The translations under genes were made by a program, and so were the position numbers. From Janthinobacterium sp. FW305-129 (lineage in GTDB: Bacteria > Pseudomonadota > Gammaproteobacteria > Burkholderiales > Burkholderiaceae_D), in contig NZ_JACYMM010000003.1 of the NCBI RefSeq assembly GCF_020858115.1, positions 124,001 to 188,000 of the forward strand: a DNA stretch of 64,000 nucleotides, given 5' to 3'. Positions 56,579 to 64,000 of this stretch are shown one piece after another. Under the pieces are notes generated by a model. It did no database searches. It worked only from the letters and a program-made list of their open reading frames with translations, and was not told where the DNA came from. Each line of letters begins with the position of its first letter. Positions within the stretch are counted from its first letter, which is position 1.

Positions 56579-57838
56579 ATGCTCTCATTCGCATGGAAGT
56601 GGACATTGGCCGGCCTGCTGTCTGCCGCCGTCTTGACAACGCCGGCGGTTGCCGCCGATTTTGACGGCATGGTCAGCGTCGGCGGACACCCGCTGCACGT
56701 GGCGCAGGCTGGCGCAGGCTCGTATACCGTCGTCTTCGAGGCGGGCTTCGCCAGCGACCTGTCGGTATGGCGCAAAGTGGCGCCGGAGGTGGCGAAAAAT
56801 GCGGTAGTACTGGTCTATTCCCGCGCCGGCTACGGCAAGTCGCCGGCACGCCCACAGCCGCTCGGCCTGGAGCAAAGCGTCGCCGAGCTGGCCGACGTGC
56901 TGCGCCAGCGCAAGGTGGAGGGCCCGCTGATCCTGGTGGGCCATTCCTATGGCGGCTTCCTGATCCGCTACTTCGCGGCCACGCATCCGCAGCGGGTCGC
57001 GGGCCTGGTCTTGGTCGACCCCGCCGATGAAGGACTGGAAAGCATACTCAAACACATCGATCCGGCGCGCCTGCGGCAGGACCAGCGCATGCTCGCTGCC
57101 AGCATTCCGGCCAAGTGGCAGGGCGAGCTGCAAACGATCCAGGCGCTCCTCGATGCGGGCCAGCTGCCGGCGATGCCGGCGCTGCCCGACGTGCCTGCGG
57201 TGCTGCTCACGTCCGTGCAGGCGCGTGCCGGCTCGGACTTCTTCCAGGAGACGCCGGCCGTCATCAAGATCAAGCGCGAGCGGCACGCTGCCTTCCTCAG
57301 CCAGTTTTCAAGCGGCGCGCACGTCTTCACGCCGAACAGTGGCCATGGCATCCAGATGCAGGAACCGGACCTGGTCATTGCCGCCATCGGCCAGGTCATG
57401 ACCCTGGCCACGCAGGGTGCCGCGCGCGCGGCCAAGGCGCAGGCCAAAAAAAAGCTGATGGGTGAGCTGGAGCACAGCACCGCCATGCTGGGCAAGCAGC
57501 AGAATGACGCAGCCATGGATCACACCGCGGCGGCACTGCGGGACAGCGCATTGAGCGAAGCGGAGATCAATGCATTGGGTTTCGACCTGCTGACCAAGGC
57601 GAAGCAGACGGCGCTCGCCACGCTGGTGCTGGCGTACAATGTCCGGGCCTATGCGCAGTCCGACAATGCCGCGGACAGCTACGGCGAAGCCTTGCTGGCA
57701 GGTGCCCGCCCCGCGGAGGCGCAGCGCCAGTTCGCGCGGGCGCTTGCGCTGGGACAGGCCAACGGCGCACGCGAACAGGCCATGGCCGGCTACCGCCAGC
57801 ATCTTTCACAAGCAGAGCAAGCATTGAAATCACCATGA
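56579..57838 (+). CDS. Exported alpha/beta-hydrolase with helical C-terminal domain
   Basis: 419 residues. A signal peptide ends at AVA-AD. The hydrolase core (about 30-290) has the oxyanion region VVFEAGFASDLSVW, the nucleophile Ser123 in LVGHSYGGFLIRYF, an acid after strand 7 and the histidine in NSGHGIQ. The last ~130 residues are Ala/Gln-rich helices resembling tetratricopeptide-like repeats. It acts outside the cytoplasm on an unknown ester, amide or lactone. BlaI-type operators precede it, and the next two genes encode the repressor and its protease sensor. It has no SxxK motif, so it is not a serine beta-lactamase. Confidence 0.85.
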   Translation: MLSFAWKWTLAGLLSAAVLTTPAVAADFDGMVSVGGHPLHVAQAGAGSYTVVFEAGFASDLSVWRKVAPEVAKNAVVLVYSRAGYGKSPARPQPLGLEQSVAELADVLRQRKVEGPLILVGHSYGGFLIRYFAATHPQRVAGLVLVDPADEGLESILKHIDPARLRQDQRMLAASIPAKWQGELQTIQALLDAGQLPAMPALPDVPAVLLTSVQARAGSDFFQETPAVIKIKRERHAAFLSQFSSGAHVFTPNSGHGIQMQEPDLVIAAIGQVMTLATQGAARAAKAQAKKKLMGELEHSTAMLGKQQNDAAMDHTAAALRDSALSEAEINALGFDLLTKAKQTALATLVLAYNVRAYAQSDNAADSYGEALLAGARPAEAQRQFARALALGQANGAREQAMAGYRQHLSQAEQALKSP

Positions 57839-58251
57839 AAAAGAAACCCTTGGCCACTGTCCCCGCCGGGATGCGCGGACTGGAAGACCTGGCACCGCGC
57901 GAGCGCCAGGTCGTCGAATGCGTGTACCGGCTGCAGGAAGCGACGGCGACGCAGATCCAGGAAGAACTGGGGCCGGACTTGAGCAATTCGGCGGTACGCG
58001 CCATGCTGGCACGCCTGGAAACGAAGGGCGTGCTGCAGCATCGCGTCGACGGTCAGCGCTATTTGTACAGCGCCGTGGCGCCGCAGGCACAGGTGCGCGA
58101 GTCGGCACTGAAAAAACTGGTCGGCACCTTTTTCAATAACTCCAAGGCCAGCGCCGCGACGGCCTTGCTCGGCATGTCCGGTGAGCTGAGTGCGCAGGAG
58201 CTCGATGATCTCGAAGCGATGATCGCGAAGGCGCGCCAGGAAGGCCGCTGA
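57835..58251 (+). CDS. BlaI/MecI-family repressor
   Basis: 138 residues with the winged helix at about 20-80 (LAPRERQVVECVYRLQEATA, LSNSAVRAMLARLETKGVLQH) and a C-terminal dimerisation helix region that the sensor protease would cleave. The start overlaps the hydrolase stop by four bases and the stop overlaps the M56 gene start by one. It should bind the TACA-N2-TGTA sites upstream of the hydrolase. Confidence 0.92.
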   Translation: MKKKPLATVPAGMRGLEDLAPRERQVVECVYRLQEATATQIQEELGPDLSNSAVRAMLARLETKGVLQHRVDGQRYLYSAVAPQAQVRESALKKLVGTFFNNSKASAATALLGMSGELSAQELDDLEAMIAKARQEGR

Positions 58252-59798
58252 TGGCGGGAACCGATCTCGCGCAGCTTCTCCTGAAGCATAGCGTGACGGT
58301 GATGCTGTTGTTCTGCATGCTGCGCCTGCTGCACCGCGCGTCGGCCTCGCGCCGCGTGTTTGCCACGCGCTGCGGCCTGGTGGCGCTGCTGCTGATGCCC
58401 TTGTTCTGGCTATGGCTGCCGCAGCTGTCCATGCGCATGCCGCTGGCCATGTCGGCCCTGCTCGACCCTCCGCTGCGCATCCCCGCCAGCGTGGCGACGG
58501 CTGCGCTGCCCGACATCGATGCCGCCCTGGCCGCCCCGGCCCGTGCCGCATGGCTTGGCCGCTGGCTGCTGGCCGCATATGCCGTAGGAGTGCTCTGCCA
58601 CCTGCTGCGCCTGGCGCTGAACCTAGTGCGCTTGCGCCAGGCTACCGCCGCCGCGCAGGTGCTCGAAGCACCGGCATGGAGCATGGCCCTGCAAAGGCTG
58701 CGCCTGTCGCTGGGGCTGCGCCGTTCCGTGCGTCTGCTGGTCTCCGAGCCGGCCACATCGCCATACAGCTGGGGCTGGCGCCATCCCGTCATCGTGCTGG
58801 ACCGGCATAGCGTCGGCAATGCGGAAGCCGATGCCGTGCTGGCCCACGAACTGGCGCATATCCGCGCCCACGACTGGCCCATGCTGCTGCTGGCGCGCAT
58901 GCTGCTCGCCCTGTACTGGTGGCACCCTCTGATGTATCCGCTGCTGCGCATGCTCGAACACGATACGGAATGCGCCGCAGATGACGCGGTACTGGCTGCC
59001 GGCGCCACGCCATCGCGCTACGCCCACACCCTGCTCATGGTCTCGCGCCAGGCCTTCGGCGCAGAACAGGCAGGCCAGCCGGCAGCGGGCATGGCCAATC
59101 GCATTGCCAGCCGCGGCGCCATGCTGGGCACACGCATCGCGGCGCTGCTGGAAGCCCATCGCCCGCGCGGGCTCGTCACGCTGCGTCAATGGTGGAGCGG
59201 CATGCTGGCAAGCGTGGCGCTGGTGTGCGTGATCGGCAGTATCACGCTGCAAGGGGAACAGGTGCTGTGGCCGGACAGCCTGTTGCCGGCCCCGAACGGC
59301 CAGCAGCAAGATCCGGTCGCCTTGCTGCATGCGCTCGGCAACCCGAATTTCACCCAGTTATCCAGCGCGATGCGTGCCAGGGACTACACCCTGCGCCATG
59401 CGGCCGAGACAGAATCGTTCCGCCAGCGCGCCGCCATACCGGCACTGCTGCTGGCCTTGCGCGACCCGCAGCCTGTCGTACGCCAGCTTGCCGTCTGGGC
59501 ACTGGGCGAGATGCGTTTTGCGGAAACGGCGCCCGCCGTGGCGGCGCTGCTGGCCGATCACGACGCCGCGGTGCGCGCCGAAGCTGCCGCCGCGCTGGGC
59601 GACATGGACGAGCGGCGCTGGCTCGCTCCCATGATCGCCATGCTGGGCGACAAGGACGCTCTGGTGCGCCGCCGCGTGGCCCATGCGCTGGGCGACTTGC
59701 AAGCCGGCGCCGCCATGCCCATGCTGCAAAGCCGCTTGAACGACCCCGTCCCCGACGTGGCCAGCGAAGTGCGCTGGGCGCTGGGCGAAATGCGCTAG
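58251..59798 (+). CDS. BlaR1-like M56 metallopeptidase with C-terminal HEAT repeats
   Basis: 515 residues. Membrane helices near 12-30, 40-57, 103-125 and 312-330 enclose a cytoplasmic zinc-protease domain with HELAH at 199-203 (AVLAHELAHIRAHDW). In BlaR1 and MecR1 a penicillin-binding sensor follows the last helix. Here the sensor is replaced by about 185 residues ending in HEAT/PBS-lyase-like repeats of ~31 residues (VVRQLAVWALGEM, AVRAEAAAALGDMD, LVRRRVAHALGDLQ, DVASEVRWALGEMR). The sensed signal is therefore probably not a beta-lactam. It would cleave the BlaI-type repressor encoded upstream. Confidence 0.88.
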   Translation: MAGTDLAQLLLKHSVTVMLLFCMLRLLHRASASRRVFATRCGLVALLLMPLFWLWLPQLSMRMPLAMSALLDPPLRIPASVATAALPDIDAALAAPARAAWLGRWLLAAYAVGVLCHLLRLALNLVRLRQATAAAQVLEAPAWSMALQRLRLSLGLRRSVRLLVSEPATSPYSWGWRHPVIVLDRHSVGNAEADAVLAHELAHIRAHDWPMLLLARMLLALYWWHPLMYPLLRMLEHDTECAADDAVLAAGATPSRYAHTLLMVSRQAFGAEQAGQPAAGMANRIASRGAMLGTRIAALLEAHRPRGLVTLRQWWSGMLASVALVCVIGSITLQGEQVLWPDSLLPAPNGQQQDPVALLHALGNPNFTQLSSAMRARDYTLRHAAETESFRQRAAIPALLLALRDPQPVVRQLAVWALGEMRFAETAPAVAALLADHDAAVRAEAAAALGDMDERRWLAPMIAMLGDKDALVRRRVAHALGDLQAGAAMPMLQSRLNDPVPDVASEVRWALGEMR

Positions 59799-59918
59799 GC
59801 GTGGCTGTCCACTGCCGCCGGCGCGATGCCGATGGCTGATGAGGGCTGACTGATAAAAATAGGGGGCTTGGCTGGAAGCGTGCGTTCCGCCCGTTGCTAC
59901 GCTGTGTTGCAGATTGCT

Positions 59919-60346
59919 GCTGTCACCGGGGCTGGAGCGAACCGGGGTACCGCCCGTTCGAATGGCCCGTGATGGGATACTGCGAGTTACTGCTACTGCC
60001 CGCATGGCATAGCCGCGCTTACAGGGCGGCTTTTTCTTCGGCGCTCAGGCGCTTGGCGCTGACGTATACGGTATGCATGGTGACTTGCTCGGCACTGGCG
60101 GCGATGGGGGCTGGCGCGGCGCGGAACTTCGGCACGGCGGCGGTGGCCAGGCTGGTCGCTGCGGCGATGGCGATGATGGCGACGAAGATGGCTTCCATGT
60201 TTTTGGCGATGTTCATGATGATGTCCTTTGAGTGGCTGGTTGTGTGCTGCGATGATTGAACTGTAGGCCGATCCCCCCTGAACTGCCATCGGATTGCGAC
60301 CAAACGCACGATTCGCGGGACAGAATACAAACAGCCCGGATGAAAC
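59919..60346. repeat. Direct repeat copy 2 (~430 bp) carrying a small exported-protein gene
   Basis: Matches copy 1 at 55944-56393 in the same orientation, from GCTGTCACCGGGG to GGGACAGAATAC and just beyond. About 3.97 kb separates equivalent points. Confidence 0.85.
60019..60216 (-). CDS. Small exported/membrane protein, paralogue 2
   Basis: 65 residues, nearly identical to the product at 56061-56264. The differences lie mainly in the tail (SAEQVTMHTVYVSAKRLSAE). The ATG and its upstream AAAGGAC ribosome-binding region are conserved in both copies, as is a TACAGT element about 50 bases upstream that could be a -10 box. Confidence 0.75.
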   Translation of the reverse strand: MNIAKNMEAIFVAIIAIAAATSLATAAVPKFRAAPAPIAASAEQVTMHTVYVSAKRLSAEEKAAL

Positions 60347-60481
60347 GCGCAACAGGCCGTTGCCGTGGCATTTGAGGCTTGCCAGCCCCATTCCCGGCCA
60401 TTTCAGCGCCCTGCAAGCCCCTAAAAGCCCTACCGCTGGCCAACCTTGTTTATAATCGCCGTACACTAAAGGACTTCTTTC

Positions 60482-61879
60482 ATGACTGATCAATTCTCCA
60501 AAAAGGGCGAAGCCTGGTCGGCCCGGTTTTCCGAACCGGTCTCGGACCTCGTCAAGCGCTACACAGCTTCTGTATTTTTTGACAAGCGCCTGGCGCTGTT
60601 CGACATCGAAGGTTCGCTGGCCCATGCGGAAATGCTGCATGCGCAAGCCATCATCAGCCCGGCCGACTACGCGGAAATCCAGCGCGGCATGGCGCAAATC
60701 TCGCAGGAAATCGCCGCCGGCCAGTTCGAATGGCTGCTGGACCTGGAAGATGTCCACCTGAATATCGAAAAACGCCTGACCGAACTGGTCGGCGATGCGG
60801 GCAAGCGCCTGCACACGGGCCGTTCGCGCAACGACCAGGTGGCGACCGACATCCGCCTGTACGTGCGCTCCGCCATCGACGACATCACCGCCCTGCTGGC
60901 GACCTTCCGCAGCGCGCTGACGGACCTGGCCGAACAGCATGCCGACACCATCATGCCGGGCTTTACCCACATGCAGGTGGCCCAGCCGATCACCTTCGGC
61001 CACCACATGCTGGCGTATGTCGAAATGTTCGGCCGCGACGCCGAGCGTATGGCCGACTGCCGCAAGCGCGTCAACCGCCTGCCGCTGGGCGCTGCCGCCC
61101 TAGCCGGCACCACCTTCCCCATCGACCGCCTGCGCGTGGCCAAGACGCTGGGCTTTGACGACGTGTGCCACAACTCGCTCGACGCCGTATCGGACCGCGA
61201 TTTCGCCATCGAATTTTGCGCCGCCTCCGCCGTGCTGATGATGCACGTGTCGCGCATGGCCGAAGAACTGGTGATCTGGATGAGCCCACGCATCGGCTTC
61301 ATCGACATCGCCGACCGCTTCTGCACCGGTTCGTCGATCATGCCGCAAAAGAAAAACCCGGACGTGCCGGAACTGGCGCGCGGCAAGACGGGCCGCGTCT
61401 ACGGCCACCTGATTGGCCTCTTGACACTGATGAAAGGCCAGCCGCTGGCCTACAACAAGGACAACCAGGAAGACAAGGAACCGCTGTTCGACACGGTCGA
61501 CACCGTCATCGACACCTTGCGCATCTTCGCCGACATGGCCGGCGGCATCACGGTAAAACCGGAAGCGATGCGCGCAGCCGCCCTGCAGGGTTATGCCACG
61601 GCGACCGACCTGGCCGACTACCTGGTCAAGAAAGGCTTGCCATTCCGCGACGCCCATGAAGCGGTGGCCCTGGCCGTGCGCGCCTGCGTCGACGCCGGCT
61701 GCGACCTGGCCGACCTGTCTTTGGATCAGCTGCGCGCGTTTTCGCCGCTGACCGGCGAAGACGTATTCGAGGTGCTGACGCTGGAAGGCTCCGTCGCCGC
61801 GCGCGACCACGTGGGCGGCACCGCGCCGCGCCAGGTACGCGAAGCGATCGCCCGCGTGCGCACGCAGCTGGAAAAATAA
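60482..61879 (+). CDS. argH: Argininosuccinate lyase
   Basis: 465 residues. It cleaves argininosuccinate to arginine and fumarate in the cytoplasm. Motifs include [36 protein letters not shown] and the superfamily signature [12 protein letters not shown] with the catalytic serine loop. Length matches the family. AGGA lies 10-13 bases upstream of the ATG. A terminator follows. Confidence 0.97.
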   Translation: MTDQFSKKGEAWSARFSEPVSDLVKRYTASVFFDKRLALFDIEGSLAHAEMLHAQAIISPADYAEIQRGMAQISQEIAAGQFEWLLDLEDVHLNIEKRLTELVGDAGKRLHTGRSRNDQVATDIRLYVRSAIDDITALLATFRSALTDLAEQHADTIMPGFTHMQVAQPITFGHHMLAYVEMFGRDAERMADCRKRVNRLPLGAAALAGTTFPIDRLRVAKTLGFDDVCHNSLDAVSDRDFAIEFCAASAVLMMHVSRMAEELVIWMSPRIGFIDIADRFCTGSSIMPQKKNPDVPELARGKTGRVYGHLIGLLTLMKGQPLAYNKDNQEDKEPLFDTVDTVIDTLRIFADMAGGITVKPEAMRAAALQGYATATDLADYLVKKGLPFRDAHEAVALAVRACVDAGCDLADLSLDQLRAFSPLTGEDVFEVLTLEGSVAARDHVGGTAPRQVREAIARVRTQLEK

Positions 61880-61900
61880 ACCGCGCTTGCGCCTCCGGAC

Positions 61901-61932
61901 GCCCCGCTGCAGCGATGCAGCGGGGCGTTTTT
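61901..61932 (+). terminator. Rho-independent terminator after argH
   Basis: GCCCCGCTGCA and TGCAGCGGGGC pair around GCGA, followed by G and a T5 run. It lies 21 bases past argH and may serve the convergent ACT-like gene in the other direction only weakly. Confidence 0.92.
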
Positions 61933-62588
61933 CATTGCGCGACGATTTTCGACAGTACGGAAAAGGCGGCGCCCGTCTGCGACGCTTCCAGCAGCAAGGT
62001 CAGCTCCGTATATGTGCAGATGATGTTGATCAGATTGATGCGCTCCCAGGCCAGGCGCTTGAGAATGGCGTGATACACGCCCGGCGTATAGCAGGTTTCG
62101 GCGGCCAGGTGCAAAGTCACGGCCGTCACCCGTTCCTGGCGCGCCAGTTCCTGCTCTTCGCCGAACACCTCTTCCACCAGCGCGTGCAGCGAACGGCTGC
62201 AGATCACCATCACCTCGTTGACGCCGCGCGTAACGGTGATGAACGTGCCCCGCTGGGGTGCTGCCAGCGCCAGCAACTGGCGCTGGCAGGCATACGTCTG
62301 GTCGGAATAACGGTAGGTAAAAATCATCAGCTCGCTGCGCGTGGACAGCTCGCCCGCGCGGTGCGCCAGCACGATCTCGCCGCCTTTCTGCTGCGGCATC
62401 CGTTCGGCCAGGCGGCGCAGCGCCATTACCACGGCAGCCTGCCCCACCGGTTTCCATAAGTCGCTCTGCAATTGCGGCTGCAGCTGGCGCGCCAGTTCCG
62501 ACAGGTTCAGCAAGCCGCGGCCCAATCCCTCGCTGAGAAAGGCCGATTCCATCACGATCTGTTCCACTTTGGTCGCTATCGAAAGCAT
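61932..62588 (-). CDS. ACT-domain-like protein (aspartokinase regulatory-type)
   Basis: 218 residues from the ATG at 62588; the open frame continues upstream but is not protein-like. An N-terminal helical part (MLSIATKVEQIVMESAFLSE, LNLSELARQLQPQLQ) is followed by a segment resembling aspartokinase-type ACT modules: TAVTLHLAAETCYTPGVYHA, then LAWERINLINIICTYTELTLLL and a final AFSVLSKIV. It is probably a ligand-binding regulator, not a kinase. No good ribosome-binding site is seen, but a leader ORF and hairpin lie upstream. Confidence 0.7.
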   Translation of the reverse strand: MLSIATKVEQIVMESAFLSEGLGRGLLNLSELARQLQPQLQSDLWKPVGQAAVVMALRRLAERMPQQKGGEIVLAHRAGELSTRSELMIFTYRYSDQTYACQRQLLALAAPQRGTFITVTRGVNEVMVICSRSLHALVEEVFGEEQELARQERVTAVTLHLAAETCYTPGVYHAILKRLAWERINLINIICTYTELTLLLEASQTGAAFSVLSKIVAQ

Positions 62589-62698
62589 AGTTCGTCGGGC
62601 CGGTGATTCCGGTGCACGCACCAGGAGCCGGCAACCCTTCCTGAAAAAAGGATGCACTGCGCCAGCGGCCACGCCGGGCGGCGCGGTCGGACTCGCGG

Positions 62699-62718
62699 AA
62701 AAGCCCCCTTGCGGGGGG
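62699..62718 (-). terminator. Possible attenuator hairpin before the ACT-like gene
   Basis: On the minus strand six C residues and five to six G residues pair around GCAA, followed by TTTTCC. It lies 20 bases after the leader peptide stop and 111 bases before the ACT-like start, so it could act as an attenuator. The T-run is short. Confidence 0.4.
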
Positions 62719-62737
62719 AACAGCCGGCTAGCGGCGG

Positions 62738-62818
62738 CTAGGAAGGCGGATGCAGCATGAAGGCCGCTCCAGAGGGGAAATGGCTGAAACCTGCAGCAGA
62801 AAACAGAACTGACGTCAT
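62738..62818 (-). CDS. Possible 26-residue leader peptide
   Basis: An ATG at 62818 preceded by CGGGAG starts MTSVLFSAAGFSHFPSGAAF then MLHPPS and a TAG stop. It contains four phenylalanines. Its ribosome-binding site is better than that of the ACT-like gene downstream. A leader role is inference. Confidence 0.4.
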   Translation of the reverse strand: MTSVLFSAAGFSHFPSGAAFMLHPPS

Positions 62819-63016
62819 GTGAAACTCCCGATTTTTTCCCGATGCGCTGTATCTGGACGCGGTCATTGCCGCGTGCGCTTTTTTTGTCTTCGCCTGGTCC
62901 TCTGGGGACACCGCGAAGACCTAGTGTAGATCGCAACATTTAGAAAAGGCAACAGTGTTTTTCCAACAGAACACACCATTAGGCGAAGTAGTCCAAAACA
63001 AAAGTTGCAGCTTGCG

Positions 63017-63042
63017 ATACATCAAACTTTCATATGATGTAT
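63017..63042. promoter_or_regulatory. Inverted repeat upstream of the M4 protease gene
   Basis: ATACATCA and TGATGTAT are perfect inverted half-sites with a ten-base spacer. The position, about 220 bases before the protease start and 60 bases before a possible -35 element, suits an activator site. The remainder of 62819-63016 is AT-rich with a hairpin-forming segment near 62887-62917 and no gene. Confidence 0.45.
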
Positions 63043-63101
63043 TGCCGAAAAATGTTCAATTCTTAACAAAAATTCGCGTAGTGACCCATTTCTTGAATTT
63101 T

Positions 63102-63130
63102 TTGACATGGCGATCTCGACAAGTTTAGTG
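63102..63130 (+). promoter_or_regulatory. Possible sigma-70 promoter of the M4 protease gene
   Basis: TTGACA (63102-63107) and TTAGTG (63125-63130) are separated by 17 bases. The -35 is perfect but the -10 is poor, as expected for an activator-dependent promoter. Confidence 0.35.
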
Positions 63131-63259
63131 TCCCCCTACCCGGCGTCATGCCACCACAAAACGGCAGGCTATCCGCCCGCCGCCAGGCACGCCGGGGTGG
63201 CCATCAGGCATCGCGGCCAGCTCATTCACCATTTCCTTAACCGATACCATGGAGCAGAA

Positions 63260-64000
63260 ATGAATTTACGTTTGACGATAGTTGCCGCATCCATCGCCGC
63301 CCTGCCGCTGATGGCCACCACGGCCGACGCCGCCACGTCGCTGCCACAGACCCTGATGGCCGCGCCGGTCGCCCTGGCTTCTCCACAAGAGACCGCCAGC
63401 CTGGTCAACAAACTGGCCGCGCAAGCGCGCAGCCGCGGTCTGAATACCGAGCATGGCTTTGCCGTCGGCGCCCAGCATCCGGGCGTCAGCGGCACCCGCG
63501 TGAGCCGCGTACAGCACACCTACAAGGGCTTGCCCGTCTTCGGTTCCGAGACGGTAGTGGTCAGCAACAGCGCCGGCGACATCGTCAGCGAATCCGTCTC
63601 GGACCGCGCGTCCGGCCTCGGTAGCGGCGGCGTCAATGCCGTCACCCGCAGCGCCACCACCGATATCGACACCACGCCGGCCGTCAGCGCCGCCGCCGCC
63701 ATCGCCGCCGCCGTGAAAAGCATCGGTGTGCCGGCCGTCGACCATGTGCCGCCGCATGCGCAGCTGCTGATCTACCCCGTCATGAAAACCGTGCGCGTGG
63801 CCGGCGCCGAGAACAAGTCGGAAGCGGCGCTCAACGCCCTCGACGTGCAGGATGTAGTCGACCACTATGAGCTGGCCTACCTGGTGCAGACGCGCATGAT
63901 CAGCGGCAGCAAGCCGGTCTACTACGACACCGTCGTCAGCGCCAGGGATGGCCGCATCCTGCGCCAGTGGAAAGCCCTGAAAACCGTCGCCGGCATTGGC
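63260..64000 (+). CDS. M4-family (thermolysin-like) metallopeptidase, N-terminal prepropeptide (3' truncated by window edge)
   Basis: 247 codons are visible and the frame runs off the window. GGAGCAGAA is the ribosome-binding site. A signal peptide (MNLRLTIVAASIAALPLMAT to ADA-A) precedes an FTP fungalysin/thermolysin propeptide (VSRVQHTYKGLPVFGSETVVV, about 80-100) and a PepSY-like segment (YELAYLVQTRM, PVYYDTVVSARDGRILRQW). The catalytic HExxH lies beyond the end. The gene would encode a secreted protease that folds with the help of its propeptide. Confidence 0.88.
   Translation, partial: MNLRLTIVAASIAALPLMATTADAATSLPQTLMAAPVALASPQETASLVNKLAAQARSRGLNTEHGFAVGAQHPGVSGTRVSRVQHTYKGLPVFGSETVVVSNSAGDIVSESVSDRASGLGSGGVNAVTRSATTDIDTTPAVSAAAAIAAAVKSIGVPAVDHVPPHAQLLIYPVMKTVRVAGAENKSEAALNALDVQDVVDHYELAYLVQTRMISGSKPVYYDTVVSARDGRILRQWKALKTVAGIG

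Noticed and set aside
56579..59798. Beta-lactamase operon, suggested by BlaI and BlaR1-like genes
   Set aside because: The enzyme has an alpha/beta-hydrolase GHSYGG elbow and no SxxK/SDN/KTG motifs, and the sensor lacks a penicillin-binding domain.
62589..62939. Lysine or other known riboswitch upstream of the ACT-like gene
   Set aside because: I could not match any conserved riboswitch core; only a leader ORF and hairpins are visible.

Overview
This 64 kb window is high-GC chromosomal DNA from a betaproteobacterium. Gene content, codon use and operon layout (KdpFABC-KdpDE, ParE/ParC, TorF-type porin, FabI/DUF3141/Pta/AckA cluster) fit the Oxalobacteraceae, most likely Janthinobacterium or a close relative. 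That placement is inference from protein character, not a database match. I see no rRNA, tRNA, CRISPR array, prophage or insertion sequence. Coding is dense on both strands, and most long antisense ORFs are shadows of real genes.

Layout. 1-1562: end of a cation/proton antiporter and a YbdK-type carboxylate-amine ligase. 1765-5718: a Fur-box-preceded iron signalling unit, made of one polypeptide joining a FecI-like sigma factor to a FecR-like sensor, followed by a TonB siderophore receptor with an STN signalling domain. 5719-7796 (minus): alginate-lyase-like protein and a C26 amidotransferase. 8094-9875 (plus): small ACT-like protein, DapA-family lyase and a ParA-like protein with a degenerate P-loop, all overlapping. 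9949-10695: TorF-like porin. 10843-19007 (minus): complete potassium operon (30-aa ORF, kdpF, A, B, C, D, E). 19286-27309 (plus): a near-perfect LexA box, then parE, an HscC-type Hsp70, a DjlC-like J-protein and parC. 27494-31030: small regulators or hypotheticals, an M43 metalloprotease carrying a seven-bladed PLL-type lectin propeller, and a Lys/Ala-rich exported protein.

31246-43590 (minus): one long operon read from a textbook FNR class II promoter (43734-43776). It encodes FabI, a tripartite ABC-type efflux system (NodT-type outer-membrane protein, HlyD adaptor, RbbA-like double ATPase/permease, second permease), a DUF3141 PhaC-like hydrolase, a MaoC-phosphotransacetylase fusion and acetate kinase. 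The promoter suggests a low-oxygen programme linking acyl/acetyl-phosphate metabolism to envelope export.

44013-55892: an exported M64 peptidase; TetR plus a DUF418 membrane protein; and a probable cyanophycin or beta-aspartyl-peptide utilisation locus (cyanophycinase, TonB receptor, RpiR regulator, aspartoacylase-like enzyme, YfcC transporter), followed by a GNAT acetyltransferase. 55944-60346: a BlaI/M56 regulatory cassette controlling an alpha/beta-hydrolase, with HEAT repeats in place of the penicillin-sensor domain. It is bounded by two diverged ~0.43-0.45 kb direct repeats, each carrying a paralogous small exported-protein gene. 60482-64000: argH, an ACT-like protein with a candidate leader peptide and hairpin, and the start of an M4 (thermolysin-like) protease.

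The strongest candidates for unusual biology are the sigma/anti-sigma fusion, the M56-HEAT/BlaI/hydrolase cassette between direct repeats, the Hsp70/J-protein pair between the topoisomerase IV genes under a LexA box, and the FNR-controlled FabI-efflux-Pta-AckA operon.
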